DNA of 64,000 nucleotides from Aphidius gifuensis. Lineage: Eukaryota > Arthropoda > Insecta > Hymenoptera > Braconidae. Where the stretch lies: positions 9,176,001-9,240,000 of the forward strand of contig NC_057789.1 in the NCBI RefSeq assembly GCF_014905175.1, given 5' to 3'. The first letter of the stretch is position 1; each line of letters starts with the position of its first letter. The position numbers were made by a program, and so were the translations under genes. Shown here piece after piece: positions 37,032 through 48,398 of this stretch. The notes under the pieces were generated by a model that did not search any database, was not told where the DNA came from, and saw only the letters and a list, made by a program, of their open reading frames with translations.

Positions 37032-37759
37032 TTTGGAATGACGTTTTTCCAATCAAATTAGTTCTTTTATAATCATAAATATTGATACTGCGAAGACAAG
37101 TTAAATTGTTAAATATGTGCACTTTGATGTGTTTGTCAATATACTGATTACTGTTGAGAATTTTATGTTGTATGTAATTGTTCTTATCAACTTAATGTTA
37201 ATTGTGTTCTAGAACGCGTATATATTTAACTTTCATTAAGCAGCCAAACTGATTTATTAATATTTTTTATTTTATGACAATGTGTCTTATTCATCGGTTA
37301 CCATTATCATCTTGATTTAAAATTTTTATTCAAGTATATAGTGCTGCCCATTGATAAATTTTTTTAAATTATAAAACAATATACTGTAATATTTAATAAA
37401 TCAATCTATTTTATTTAAAATATTTTAGATGAAAATAAATTAATAATTTTTAACAATTACATTGCCGTTTTATTGATCTTTCATTATTATCAAATAAAAT
37501 TTCAATGACAATAACAACGGTCAATATTTTTTCAAGGATCATACTCTCATCAAATGAACAATTTTTTTTTATCCTAAATTAACAAATATATTTTTACATT
37601 AATGTAGAAAATCAAATGTAAATAGTTGTCACTTAATGGGATTTTTTTTTTTAATAATATTTATTTATTAGTGCACAATTTTTTAAATTTATTAAATTTA
37701 TCAGTTTAGTTTTGATGCTTCAAAGACGAATCATTGAATAAAAATTACAACAGTTTTGC

Positions 37760-38100
37760 TTACCGGGAATAAGAATAAGAAAACCTCAACAGTAGTTGAA
37801 TATCCAAGTGTTAAATATTGACTACGTATTTGTCGTACGATCGGAACTGAACAGGTTGCTCCACCGATGATGACTTTTATATAATCGATCACTCAATATA
37901 AGCATAAACAAAAAAGACTTAATGACTACTATTACTATATTCACTAAAAACTGTAGATAAAAAAATATGTATACTTTTTTATAAATGTGTTTTGTTTGCC
38001 AATAAATATATAAGCAAACATTTCTAAAAACTATTATCATTTTATTTTTTTATTCATCACCTGACAATATCTACTCCGATTAGTTTTTTATAAACAAGTT
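37760..38100. repeat. Repeat block R, copy 2 of 6
   Basis: Upstream of locus D, at a similar place to the copy upstream of locus C. It carries the same 'gtcgtacgat' and 'gaacaggttgctccaccga' segments. Confidence 0.8.
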
Positions 38101-38796
38101 TTTGGTGTCAAATCAATCGAGCCGATGACTAAAATCATCTCTTAGTGAAAATATTTTTCCAGACAAAAAAATTAATAATTTAAAATTACAATAATAAATA
38201 AACGTTCAAAATTTAAAATTAAAAGAAATATATATATGAATGTATATTCATTTGAAAATTTTTTAAATAATATAAACTGCTAAAAACCATATGAGTATTA
38301 GGTGCGGTTGCCTTAGAGAGTCGCGGGCCTGAATTCCGGTACTCATATAAAAAATATTTAGAACGTATAAAAATACATATAAAATGTATCGACAGTATAT
38401 CTGTAAAATGATAATAAAATTTAAAAAAAAAATTACAATGCATTTCGTTTTTTTTTTTTTTTTTTGCTTTTTGGAGTAAATTTTAAAGTTTTTAAAAGTT
38501 TAGTGGGTAAGTAGCTCAATCTAGTGGTTTTTCATAACATTTTTAGTGGGAAGATGGCTACCGAGTCTGGCAACACTGATTCCGCTGATTCCTAGTAAGG
38601 ATGCTAACATTGCTAAGGATTCTTTCAGTCTTTCTCAGTCTTTCTGTCTGTTTGCATCTGTTCAGTGCAGTTCAGTGGTAGCAAGTGGCAAGTGGTAGCC
38701 TGTGGTAGCCCCATATTGAATTTCCTGTATACTTTATAGCACTTTATAGTCTTATTGAGAGTTGAGTCTTAAAGTCAACACAATACATCAGTCAAT

Positions 38797-39229
38797 ATGT
38801 TGCGTCAGCCATTGCGTTGCCTATTGCGTCAGCCATTCATAAAATCTGTTAAAACCGCACAGTGTATGTATAATGTATATGTATATATTGATATTGTCCA
38901 GGTTAATTTTAACAAATTTTAAAATAATATATTTGATAATTGATTAATTGTTTTAGTTGCGGTTAAAAATTTTTCGCAACCGATCCCAAAAGTACTTCAA
39001 AGATCATATGGAAAATTTCAAATACACGTTGAGCCCTACACGAAACACCCGAAACACGACCACGCAACCATGCGACGAAGCGATTTCTTTCTTTTCTTTC
39101 TCATCTTCATGCTCATAATTATGGTAAGTTTTGTATTCATCAATTTTTTTTTTTTTTTTTAATAACTGACAATATAATATTAATTTACCTTTTTTTTTAC
39201 AGAGTAATAATTCAAGAAGAAGAAGATGA
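38797..39229 (+). CDS. Small membrane protein, array gene copy 1 (NDUFB2-like?)
   Basis: Three exons, 38797-38863, 38957-39123 and 39203-39229, with good signals (GTATGT, GTAAGT, TTTTAG, TTTACAG) give 86 residues. The first about 40 residues are rich in Arg/Lys/Ser with no acidic residue (MLRQPLRCLLRQPFIKS), as in a mitochondrial presequence. Then come 'FQIHVEPYTKHPKHDH', 'RRSDFF', one hydrophobic helix, and a basic end (SNNSRRRR). The order H-(V/I)-E-P, then R-S-(D/E)-F-F, then a helix resembles complex I subunit NDUFB2, but the Trp residues and acidic tail of that family are missing. The assignment is therefore tentative. A GT-rich 5' flank (38.63-38.72 kb) is shared with copy 3. Confidence 0.6.
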
Positions 39230-39659
39230 GAGTAATTTAGTAACGACTGCATTCTCTTGGAACTGCATTCTACTGCTCTTTGATTAATTAAATTTTTTTC
39301 TAATTATAAAACAATAGCGTAATATTTGATAAATCAATCTATTATTTATAGTATTTTAGATGAATAAAATAAAATTTTTTAAAATAAATTAAAATATTTA
39401 TAACAATTACATTGCCGTTTTATTGATCTTTCATTATTATCAAATAAAATTTCAATGACAACAATCAATATTTTTTTTTTTTTAATTCAAATTAACAAAC
39501 ATATTTTTTAAATTGATGTAGAAAATAAAATTCAAATAGTTGTCACTTGATACGAATTTTTTTTTTTTTTAATAGAATTTATTTGATGATGCACAATTTG
39601 TTAAATTTATTAGTTTAATTTTGATACTTCAAGGATGAATCATTGAATGATAATTACAA

Positions 39660-40050
39660 TAAACTTGCTTACCGGAAATAAAAATAAATAATCTCAACGG
39701 TAGTTAAATATCCAAGTGTTAGATATTCACTACGTATTTGTCGTACGATCGAAACTGAACAGGTTGCTCCACTGATAATTACTTTTCTGTATGAACAAAA
39801 AAATGTTTGATAAAGCTTAATGACTAAATATCCACCAAAATTGTTTGTCAGAATAATTATATCTAAAAAAAAATAATTACAAATAAGATTATTATATACA
39901 TAAATACATTAAAAACTGTGGATGAAAAAATATGTATATATATTTTTTTATACATGTTTTTTTTGCCAATAGATATGAGCAAACATTTCTAAAAACTCTC
40001 ATCATTTTTTTTTTATTCATCACTTGACAATATCTACTGCGATCAGTTTT
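39660..40050. repeat. Repeat block R, copy 3 of 6
   Basis: Lies downstream of array gene copy 1 and carries the 'gaacaggttgctccactga' variant shared by copies 3-6, which shows these four are closer to each other than to copies 1 and 2. Confidence 0.8.
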
Positions 40051-40454
40051 TTATGACAATAACCAATAAATTAAAAGTACAACAATGAGTATTTTTTTCT
40101 TGAAGTTTAACAATTCCAATTTATATATTAATAATTTTTTAACAATTGCTCTTTTATTAATCTTTCATGACAATAACAAATAAATTGAAAATACCACAGT
40201 TAGTATTTTTTTTATTTTGTTTTTTTTCAAACATTTCATTTTTATAAAATAACAATTCTCAAATTTTAAATTAACAAATATATATTTACATAAATTTTCA
40301 AATTTCAATCTAAATTTAAATTAATTTAGAAAAAAAAAAAAACCAAAATAAAGATATAATAAAATAAATAAAGTTATCAATAAATATTTTTATTTAAAAA
40401 TTATTTTTTTGCATTACTTTTATTAGTATCGGAATAATAAATTTGATTATTACA

Positions 40455-41065
40455 GTATAACCACCAAGTTCAGCTTGTATTTCAGATTTTTCAGCTTTTG
40501 TTTCTGGTAATAAAAATATTGTAAAAAATATACTGGCAATACAAAATACAGAGAATAGCCAAAATGCATCAGCAACATTACTAAAATATTTTGTTATAAT
40601 GTTGCTTCGTCAAAGTCTAATAAGACGAAGATAATAAGGCGGTTTCGGCAATGAAACAAATAATATAAAAAATACAATTGGTAATAAATCATCAACCTGA
40701 TTTTTACTATGGTCAACAGCAATTTGGAAATGTGCAGGGAATGTATTAAAATTCAATATGGGAAAAATTTACAAAAACGATAATAAATATTGAATATTGA
40801 CAATGCATATGCAAATTTTAAGAAAGGTAATATTAATATTTGATAATAAGACAAACAGTAAGTTTATTACAAAGTAGAAAATTTTAAAAAAATTAATATA
40901 CCCGAAAAATCTGTTTGAAACATAGTAATTAAATCTCAAATAAGCAATAGTAAATTTTACAATATATAGTTACAAACTTTTCCTTCCCCAATTATTAACA
41001 AACAATGGTACATATTGGTATATTATACACAACAAAGAACAAGTTGAACAACTCCAATCGCAGTA
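40455..41065 (-). pseudogene. Chimeric transporter fragments (E exon 8 and 5, then a B-type exon 5)
   Basis: 40455-40620 matches the 3' end of locus E's last exon with part missing. 40620-40700 matches E exon 5. 40975-41065 resembles exon 5 of the B/C/D group ('aattattaacaaacaatgg', 'caagttgaacaactccaat'). Frames are broken. Duplicated again at 45.98-46.60 kb. Confidence 0.7.
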
Positions 41066-41280
41066 AATATTTCTCCGACATAAATCAGTTTTCCTTCAAA
41101 CCTAACTTCGACACTTCGTGTGTGTGTAAAAAGAATTAGTCATGCGCAGTAAATATTCAGAAAGTAGTAGGGATAAGATGAGTTCTGAGGGTTCTAAGTG
41201 AAGCTGCTAAGGGGCAAGGCCCAAGGATTGAGGATTCTTTTTAGTCTTTCTCAGTCAATACATCAGCCAATATCGCCAAT

Positions 41281-41693
41281 ATGTTGAGCCTATTACGTCA
41301 GCCATTCATAAAATCTGTAAAAATCGCACAGTGTATGTATAATGTATATTAATATTGTCCAGCTAAATTTTAAAAACTTTTAAAATAATATATTTGATAA
41401 TTAATTAATTGTTTTAGTTGCGGTTAAAAATTTTTCGCAACCGATCCCAAAAGTACTTCAAAGATCATATGGAAAATCTCAAAGACAAGTTGAGCCATTC
41501 ACGAAACACCCGAAACACGACCACGCAACCATGCGACAAAGCAATTTCTTGATTTACTTAATGTTATTCATCATGTTCATGGATATAGTAAGTTTTATAT
41601 TTTATATTCATCAACCCTTTTTTTTTTTTAATAACTGACAATATAATATTAATTAATTTTTTTTTACAGAATGATAGGAGTAGAAGAAGGTAA
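41281..41693 (+). CDS. Small membrane protein, array gene copy 2
   Basis: Exons 41281-41332, 41418-41587 and 41670-41693 give 81 residues. Compared with copy 1, five N-terminal codons are missing (MLSLLRQPFIKS), the middle reads 'SQRQVEPFTKHPKHDH', and the end is 'MDINDRSRRR'. The frame and all splice sites are intact. Copy 4 is its closest relative. The 5' flank (41.14-41.28 kb) differs from that of copies 1 and 3. Confidence 0.6.
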
Positions 41694-42054
41694 TTCAGTA
41701 ACGACTGCTTTCTACTGTCCTTTAGTTAATTAAATTTTTTCTAATTATAACACAATACTGTAATATTTGATAAATCATTGATAAAAATTTGATAAAAATA
41801 AATTAATAATTTTTCAACAATTACATTGCCGTTTCAATTAAAATTTCAATGACAATAACAACAGTTAGTATTTTTTCTTAAATTTTAATTAACAAATATA
41901 TTTTTTACATTAATGTAGAAAATCAAATTCGAATATTTGTCACTCAGGAGTTTTTTTTTTTTTTTTAATAGAATTTATTTGATGATGAACAGTTTATTAA
42001 ATTTATTAGTTTAATTTTGATACTTCAAGGATGAATTATTAAATAATAATTACA

Positions 42055-42460
42055 ATAAACTTGCGCTTATCGGAAATAAAAATAAATAATCTCAACAGTA
42101 GTTGAATATCCAAGTGTTATATATTGACTACGTATTTGTCGTATGATCGAAACTGAACAGGTTGCTCCACTGATAATTACTTTTATACAATCGATCACTT
42201 GTTATAAGCATGAACAAAAAAATGTTTGATAAAGCTTAATGACTAAATATCTACCAAAATTGTTTGTCAGAATAATTATATCTAAAAAAAAATAATTACA
42301 AATAATATTATTATATACATTGAAAACTGTGGATAAAAAAATATGTATATATATTTTTTTATACATGTTTTTTTTGCCAATAAATATGAGCAAACATTTC
42401 TAAAAACTATTATCATTTTATTTTTTTATTCATCACTTGACAATGTGATTAGTTTTTTAT
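42055..42460. repeat. Repeat block R, copy 4 of 6
   Basis: Downstream of array gene copy 2 and upstream of the transporter E fragments; same order as in the other array units. Confidence 0.8.
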
Positions 42461-42837
42461 GACAATAACAAATAAATTAAAAATACAACAAGCAGTATTT
42501 TTTTCTTGAAGTTTAACGATTCCAATTTATATTAATAATTTTTCAACAATTTCATTGCTCTTTCAATAATCTTTCATGACAATAACAAATAAATTGAAAA
42601 TACCACAGTTAGTTTTTTTTTTTTTTCAAATATTCCATTTTCATAAAATAACAATTTTTAAATTTTAAATTAACAAACATGAATTTCCAAATTTCAATCT
42701 AAATTTAATTTAATTTAGAAAAAAAAAAATAAATGTAACAATAAAGATATAATAAAATAAATAAAAGTATCAATGAATATCTCAATTTGTTAATTTTTTT
42801 TTTTTAACTAATTTCTTAATTATTTGAATAAAAACAA

Positions 42838-43150
42838 ACCAGTAGACAGGTATAAATAAGAGCTTTATAATTACTCTTTACATTAATAAGATCAGACAAT
42901 TGTGCTTCACTTTTAAATGCTTTCTCTACTCTTGCCTGAAAAGAAACTAAAAATATAATTGATTGATGTTTAACTCACATTTGTCAAAAAACAGAATAAA
43001 ATAAATCTTTATGTCAGCAGCCTCTTCTTTAACACCATCAATACTTGTCAAAGTCTAATAAGACGAAGATAATAATTAATAAGGTGGTTCCGGCATTAAA
43101 AAAAAAATAATATAAAAGATACAATTGGTAATAAATTATCAACGATTTTT
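42838..43150 (-). pseudogene. Transporter E fragment (exons 6 and 5)
   Basis: Matches E at about 49.18-49.28 kb (exon 6 with 'ctttataattactct') and 49.36-49.51 kb (exon 5), including the intron between. E exons 7-8 are absent here, and the codons for 'RQKS' are rearranged. This is the position that holds the intact locus E in the last array unit. Confidence 0.75.
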
Positions 43151-43596
43151 ACTATGGTCGACAGCAATTTGAAAATGTGCAGGAAATGTATTAAAATTCA
43201 ATATGGGAAAAATTTACATAGCCAATAATAAATATTGAAAATTGACAATAACGACAATTAGTATTTTTTCTTAAATTCCAATTAACAAATATATTTTTAC
43301 ATTAATGTAGAAAATCAAATTCTAAGAGTTGTCACTTAAAAGAAATTTTTTTTTTTTTTAACAAAGTTAAATATGAATTTTATTTTTTATTTTTTATAGA
43401 ATTAATCATTTGTTTATGTGTCTTTATTATTTCAATTTTTTATTGAGACCATCTTTGATATGTACTTCAAATTATGATTCAAATAAAATCGCGCCAATTT
43501 AGCCAATATGGCGACGTAGGGGCCGCACTTCTTATTGGCTTAAAAAAACGTATGCGCATGAACCTGCCTGTATATTTCTACCATGGGTCAGCCGTC

Positions 43597-44152
43597 CACT
43601 GAAATATATGTAATAAAACTGGAAGCCGAACTTAGCGTCGCCGAGAGAGAGATTCAATGGATGGGCTTTTGTCCTTGTCGGTACAGTCACGTCAACTAAA
43701 GTTGGTTGAGACTGTACTGAAATATAATGATCGTGTAGTACAGTGTAGTACTAGTTTGTTTTGACGTTGACTGTACAAGATTTAATGTGCGCATGCGTGA
43801 GTGAGAGGGAAAGCCATCCAATATATATTGCTATAATATTATTCTAGGACACGTTAGACACTTAAAATATAATAAACAATATGTTATGTTAGCTAATGCA
43901 CGGAGTGTCGCTAATAGCAATATATTGGATGGTCACGCATGCATTAAATCTGGTACAGTCAACGTCAAAACAAACTAGTACTATACGATATGAAAAGTTA
44001 CATTATATTTAGTACAGTCTCAATAACTAGTTGACGTGACTGTACCGACAAGACAAAAGACTATCCATTGAATTTTGCAGCGTATAAGTTCAGCTTCCAG
44101 TTTTATTATATTTCAGTGGCATAGGAGTTCACCTTCCAGTTTTATTTCAGTG
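43597..44152. mobile_element. Foldback MITE with 8-bp target-site duplication (hAT-like)
   Basis: It starts CACTGAAATATA and ends with the inverse ATTTCAGTG. The arms run inward over about 230 bp each with high similarity (both contain 'ggtacagtcacgtcaact' or its reverse complement and 'tttgttttgacgttgact'). The octamer CAGCCGTC flanks it directly on both sides (43589-43596 and 44153-44160), which is an insertion footprint. No gene inside. An 8-bp duplication fits hAT-type (or P-type) transposases; the transposase must act from elsewhere. Near the right end a second, short copy of the terminus (44.10-44.12 kb) is present. Confidence 0.85.
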
Positions 44153-44337
44153 CAGCCGTCAGACAGAAAGTCTGTTTGTGTCTGTTCAGGCTGTTCAGTG
44201 CAGTTCAGTGGTAGCTGGTGGTAGCAACGGTAGCGAGTGGTAGCCCCATATATAATTTCCTGTATACTTTATATAGTCTTACAATAGTCTTATTGAGAGT
44301 TGAAGAGTCTTAAAGTCAACACAATACATCAGTCAAT

Positions 44338-44774
44338 ATGTTGCGTCAGCCATTGCGTTGCCTATTGCGTCAGCCATTCATAAAATCTGTTAAAATCGCA
44401 CAGTGTATGTATAATGTATATGTATATATTGATATTGTCCAGGTTAATTTGAACAAATTTTAAAATAATATATTTGATAATTGATTAATTGTTTTAGTTC
44501 CGGTTAAAAATTTTTCGCAACCGATCCCAAAAGTACTTCAAAGATCATATGGAAAATTTCAAATACACGTTGAGCCCTACACGAAACACCCGAAACACGA
44601 CCACGCAACCAAGCGACGAAGCGATCTCTTTCTTATCTTTCTTATCATCTTGATCTTATATTTATGGTAAGTTTTGTAATCATCAATTTTTTTTTTTTTT
44701 TTTAATAACTGACAATATAATATTAATTTACCTTTTTTTTTACAGAGTAATAATTCAAGAAGAAGAAGAAGAGA
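44338..44774 (+). pseudogene. Array gene copy 3 (reading frame altered at last junction)
   Basis: Exons 44338-44404 and 44498-44666 correspond to copy 1, with changes of Ala to Pro (QFPVKN) and Met to Lys (TKRRSD). The second exon is two bases out of the phase used by the other copies. Joining to exon 3 at 44746 creates a TGA at the junction, giving a 78-residue product without the basic tail. An alternative acceptor two bases later would instead read through to 'CNNSRRRRRE'. It may still make a protein. Confidence 0.5.
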
Positions 44775-45179
44775 GTAATTTAGTAACGACTGCATTCTCT
44801 TGGAACTGCATTCTACTGCTCTTTGATTAATTAAATTTTTTTCTAATTATAAAATAATAACGTATTATTTGATAAATCAATCTATTATTTATAGTATTTT
44901 AGATGAAAATAAATTAATAATTTTTCAACAATTACATTGCCGTTTTATTGATCTTTCATTATTATCAATTAAAATTTCAATGACAACAATCAATATTTTT
45001 TTTTTTTTAATTTAAATTAACAAACATATTTTTTACATTGATGTAGAAAATAAAATTCAAATAGTTGTCACTTGATACGAATTTTTTTTTTTTTTAATAA
45101 TCATTTACTGATGCACAATTTGTTAAATTTATTAGTTTAATTTTGATACTTCAAGGATGAATCATTGAATGATAATTAC

Positions 45180-45570
45180 AATAAACTTGCTTACCGGAAA
45201 TAAAAATAAATAATCTCAACAGTAGTTAAATATCCAAGTGTTAGATATTCACTACGTATTTGTCGTACGATCGAAACTGAACAGGTTGCTCCACTGATAA
45301 TTACTTTTCTGTATGAACAAAAAAATGTTTGATAAAGCTTAATGACTAAATATCCACCAAAATTGTTTGTCAGAATAATTATATCTAAAAAAAAATAATT
45401 ACAAATAATATTATTATATACATTAAAAACTGTGGATAAAAAAATATGTATACCTATTTTTTTTTATAGATGTTTTTTTTTTTGCCAATAAATATGAGCA
45501 AACATTTCTAAAAACTATTATGATTTTTTCTTTATTCATCACTTGTCAATATCTGCTGCGATCAGTTTTT
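45180..45570. repeat. Repeat block R, copy 5 of 6
   Basis: Offset from copy 3 by about 5.52 kb, matching the larger duplication step. Confidence 0.8.
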
Positions 45571-45984
45571 TATGACAATAACAAATAAATTAAAAATATA
45601 CAACAATCAGTATTTTTTTCTTGAAGTTTAACAATTCCAATTTATATATTAATAATTTTTAAACAATTGCTCTTTTATTAATCTTTCATGACAATAACAA
45701 ATAAATTGAAAATACCGCAGTTAGTATTTTTTTTTTTTTGTTTTTTTTCAAATATTTCCTATTTATAAAATAACAATTCTCAAATTTTAAATTAACAAAT
45801 ATATATCTACATAAATTTTCAAATTTCAATCTAAATTTAAATTAATTTAGAAAAAAAAAAAAAAACCAAAATAAAGATATAATAAAATAAATAAAATTAT
45901 TAATGAATATTTTTATTCATAAATTATTTTTTTGCATTACTTTCATTAGTATCGGAATAATAAATTTGATTATTACAGTATAAC

Positions 45985-46600
45985 CACCAAGTTCAGCTTG
46001 TATTTCAGATTTTTCAGCTTTTGTTTCTGGTAATAAAAATATTGTAAAAAATATACTGGCAATACAAAATACAGAGAATAGCCAAAATGCATCAGCAACA
46101 TTACTAAAATATTTTGTTATAATGTTGCTTCGTCAAAGTCTAATAAGACGAAGATAATAAGGCGGTTTTGGCAATGAAACAAATAATATAAAAAATACAA
46201 TTGGTAATAAATCATCAACCTGATTTTTACTATGGTCAACAGCAATTTGGAAATGTGCAGGGAATGTATTAAAATTCAATATGGGAAAAATTTACAAAAA
46301 CAATAATAAATATTGAAAATTGACAATGCAAATTTTAAGAAAGTGAATATTAATATTTGATAATAAGACAAACAGTAAGTTTATTACAAAGTAGAAAATT
46401 TTAAAAAAATTAATATACCCGAAAAATCTGTTTGAAACATAGTAATTAAATCTCAAATAAGCAATAGTAAATTTTACAATATATAGTTATAAACTTTTTC
46501 TTCCCCAATTATTAACAAACAATGGTACATATTGGTATATTATATACAACATAGAACAAGTTGAACAACTCCAATTGCAGTTGCAGTAAATATTTCTCCG
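45985..46600 (-). pseudogene. Second copy of the chimeric transporter fragments
   Basis: Nearly identical to 40455-41065, including the same internal joins, so the chimera formed before the 5.5-kb duplication. Confidence 0.75.
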
Positions 46601-46813
46601 ACATAAATCAGTTTTCCTTCAAACCTAACTTCGACACTTCGTGTGTATGTAAAAAGAATTAGTCATGCGCAGTAAATATTCAGAAAGTAGTAGGGATAAG
46701 ATGAGTTCTAAGGGTTCTAAGTGAAGCTGCTAAGGGGCAAGGCCCAAGGTGGCCCAAGGATCGAGGATTCTTTTTAGTCTTTCTCAGTCAATACATCAGC
46801 CAATATCGCCAAT

Positions 46814-47240
46814 ATGTTGAGCCTATTACGTCAGCCATTCATAAAATCTGTTAAAATCGCACAGTGTATGTATAATGTATATTATTAATATAATATAATA
46901 TTAATATTGTCTAGCTAAATTTTAACAACTTTTAAAATAATATAATTGATAATTGATTAATTGTTTTAGTTGCGGTTAAAAATTTTTCGCAACCGATCCC
47001 AAAAGTACTTCAAAGATCATATGGAAAATCTCAAAGACAAGTTGAGCTCTACACGAAACACCCGAAACACGACCACGCAACCATGCGACAAAGCAATTTC
47101 TTGATTTACTTCTGGTTGTTTCTCATTTTCATCAGTATAGTAAGTTTTATATTTTATATTCATCAACCCTTTTTTTTTTAATAACTGACAATATAATATT
47201 AATTTACCTTTTTTTACAGCATGATCCAAGAAGAAGATAA
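46814..47240 (+). CDS. Small membrane protein, array gene copy 4
   Basis: Exons 46814-46865, 46970-47139 and 47220-47240 give 80 residues. Same short N-terminus as copy 2 (MLSLLRQPFIKS). The helix includes Trp (LIYFWLFLIFISI) and is followed by HDPRRR. The His-Asp just after the helix is also where NDUFB2 proteins have it, which is why I raise that family. Frame and splice sites are intact. Confidence 0.6.
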
Positions 47241-47654
47241 TTTAGTAACAACTGCTTTCTACTGCCCTTTGATTAATTGAATTTTTTCTAATTATAAAAC
47301 AATACTGTAATATTTGATGAATCATTGATAAAAATTTGATTAAAAATAAATTAATAATTTTTCAACAATTACATTGCCGTTTGATCGATCTTTCTTTATT
47401 ATCAATTAAAATTTCAATGACAATTACAACAATTAGTATTTTTTTTTTTAATTTTAATTAACAAATATATTTTTTACATTGATGTAGAAAATCAAATTCG
47501 AATAGTTGTCACTCAAAAGGATTTTTTTTTTTTTTTTTTTTTTAATAATATTTATTTATTGATGCACAGTTTATTAAATTTATTTAAATCTATTAAATTT
47601 ATTAGTTTAATTTTGATACTTCAAGGATGAATCATTGAATGATAATTACAATAA

Positions 47655-48065
47655 ACTTGCTTACCGGAAATAAAAATAAATAATCTCAACAGTAGTTGAA
47701 TATCCAAGTGTTAGATATTCACTACGTATTTGTCGTTCGATCGAAACTAAACAGGTTGCTCCACTGATAATTACTTTTATACAATCGATCACTTATTATA
47801 AGCATGAACAAAAAAATGTTTGATAAAGCTTAATGACTAAATATCCACCAAAATTGTTTGTCAGAATAATTATATCTAAAAAAAAATAATTACAAATAAT
47901 ATTATTATATACATTGAAAACTGTGGATAAAAAAATATGTATACCTATTTTTTTTTATAGATGTTTCTTTTGCCAATAAATATGAGCAAACATTTCTAAA
48001 AACTATTATCATTTTTTTTTTTTTATTCATCACTTGACAATATCTACTGTGATCAGTTTTTTATG
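47655..48065. repeat. Repeat block R, copy 6 of 6
   Basis: Last copy, just downstream (in transcription sense) of locus E's stop codon side; one base of the conserved 'gtcgtacgat' is changed. Confidence 0.8.
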
Positions 48066-48398
48066 ACAATAACAAATAAATTAAAAATACAACAAGCAGT
48101 ATTTTTCTCTTGAAGTTTAACGATTCCAATTTATATTAATAATTTTTCATCAATTACATTGCTCTTTCAATAATCTTTTATGACAATAACACATTGAAAA
48201 TACCACAGTTAGTATATTTTTTTGTTTTTCAAATATTCCATTTTCATAAAATACTAATTTTCAAATTTTAAACTAACACATATATATTTACATAAATTTT
48301 AAAATTTCAATCTAAATTTAAATTAATTTAGAAAAAAAAAACAGCAATAAAGATATAATAAAATAAATAAAATTATTGATGAATATTTCAATTATTAA

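Noticed and set aside
38456..38466. Long T run and other homopolymers considered as retroposon tails
   Set aside because: Homopolymer A/T runs occur throughout the window and no target duplications or matching retroposed bodies were found.
43500..44200. Tight pair of diverging promoters suggested by the symmetrical layout
   Set aside because: The symmetry is fully explained by the foldback MITE with its 8-bp target duplication.
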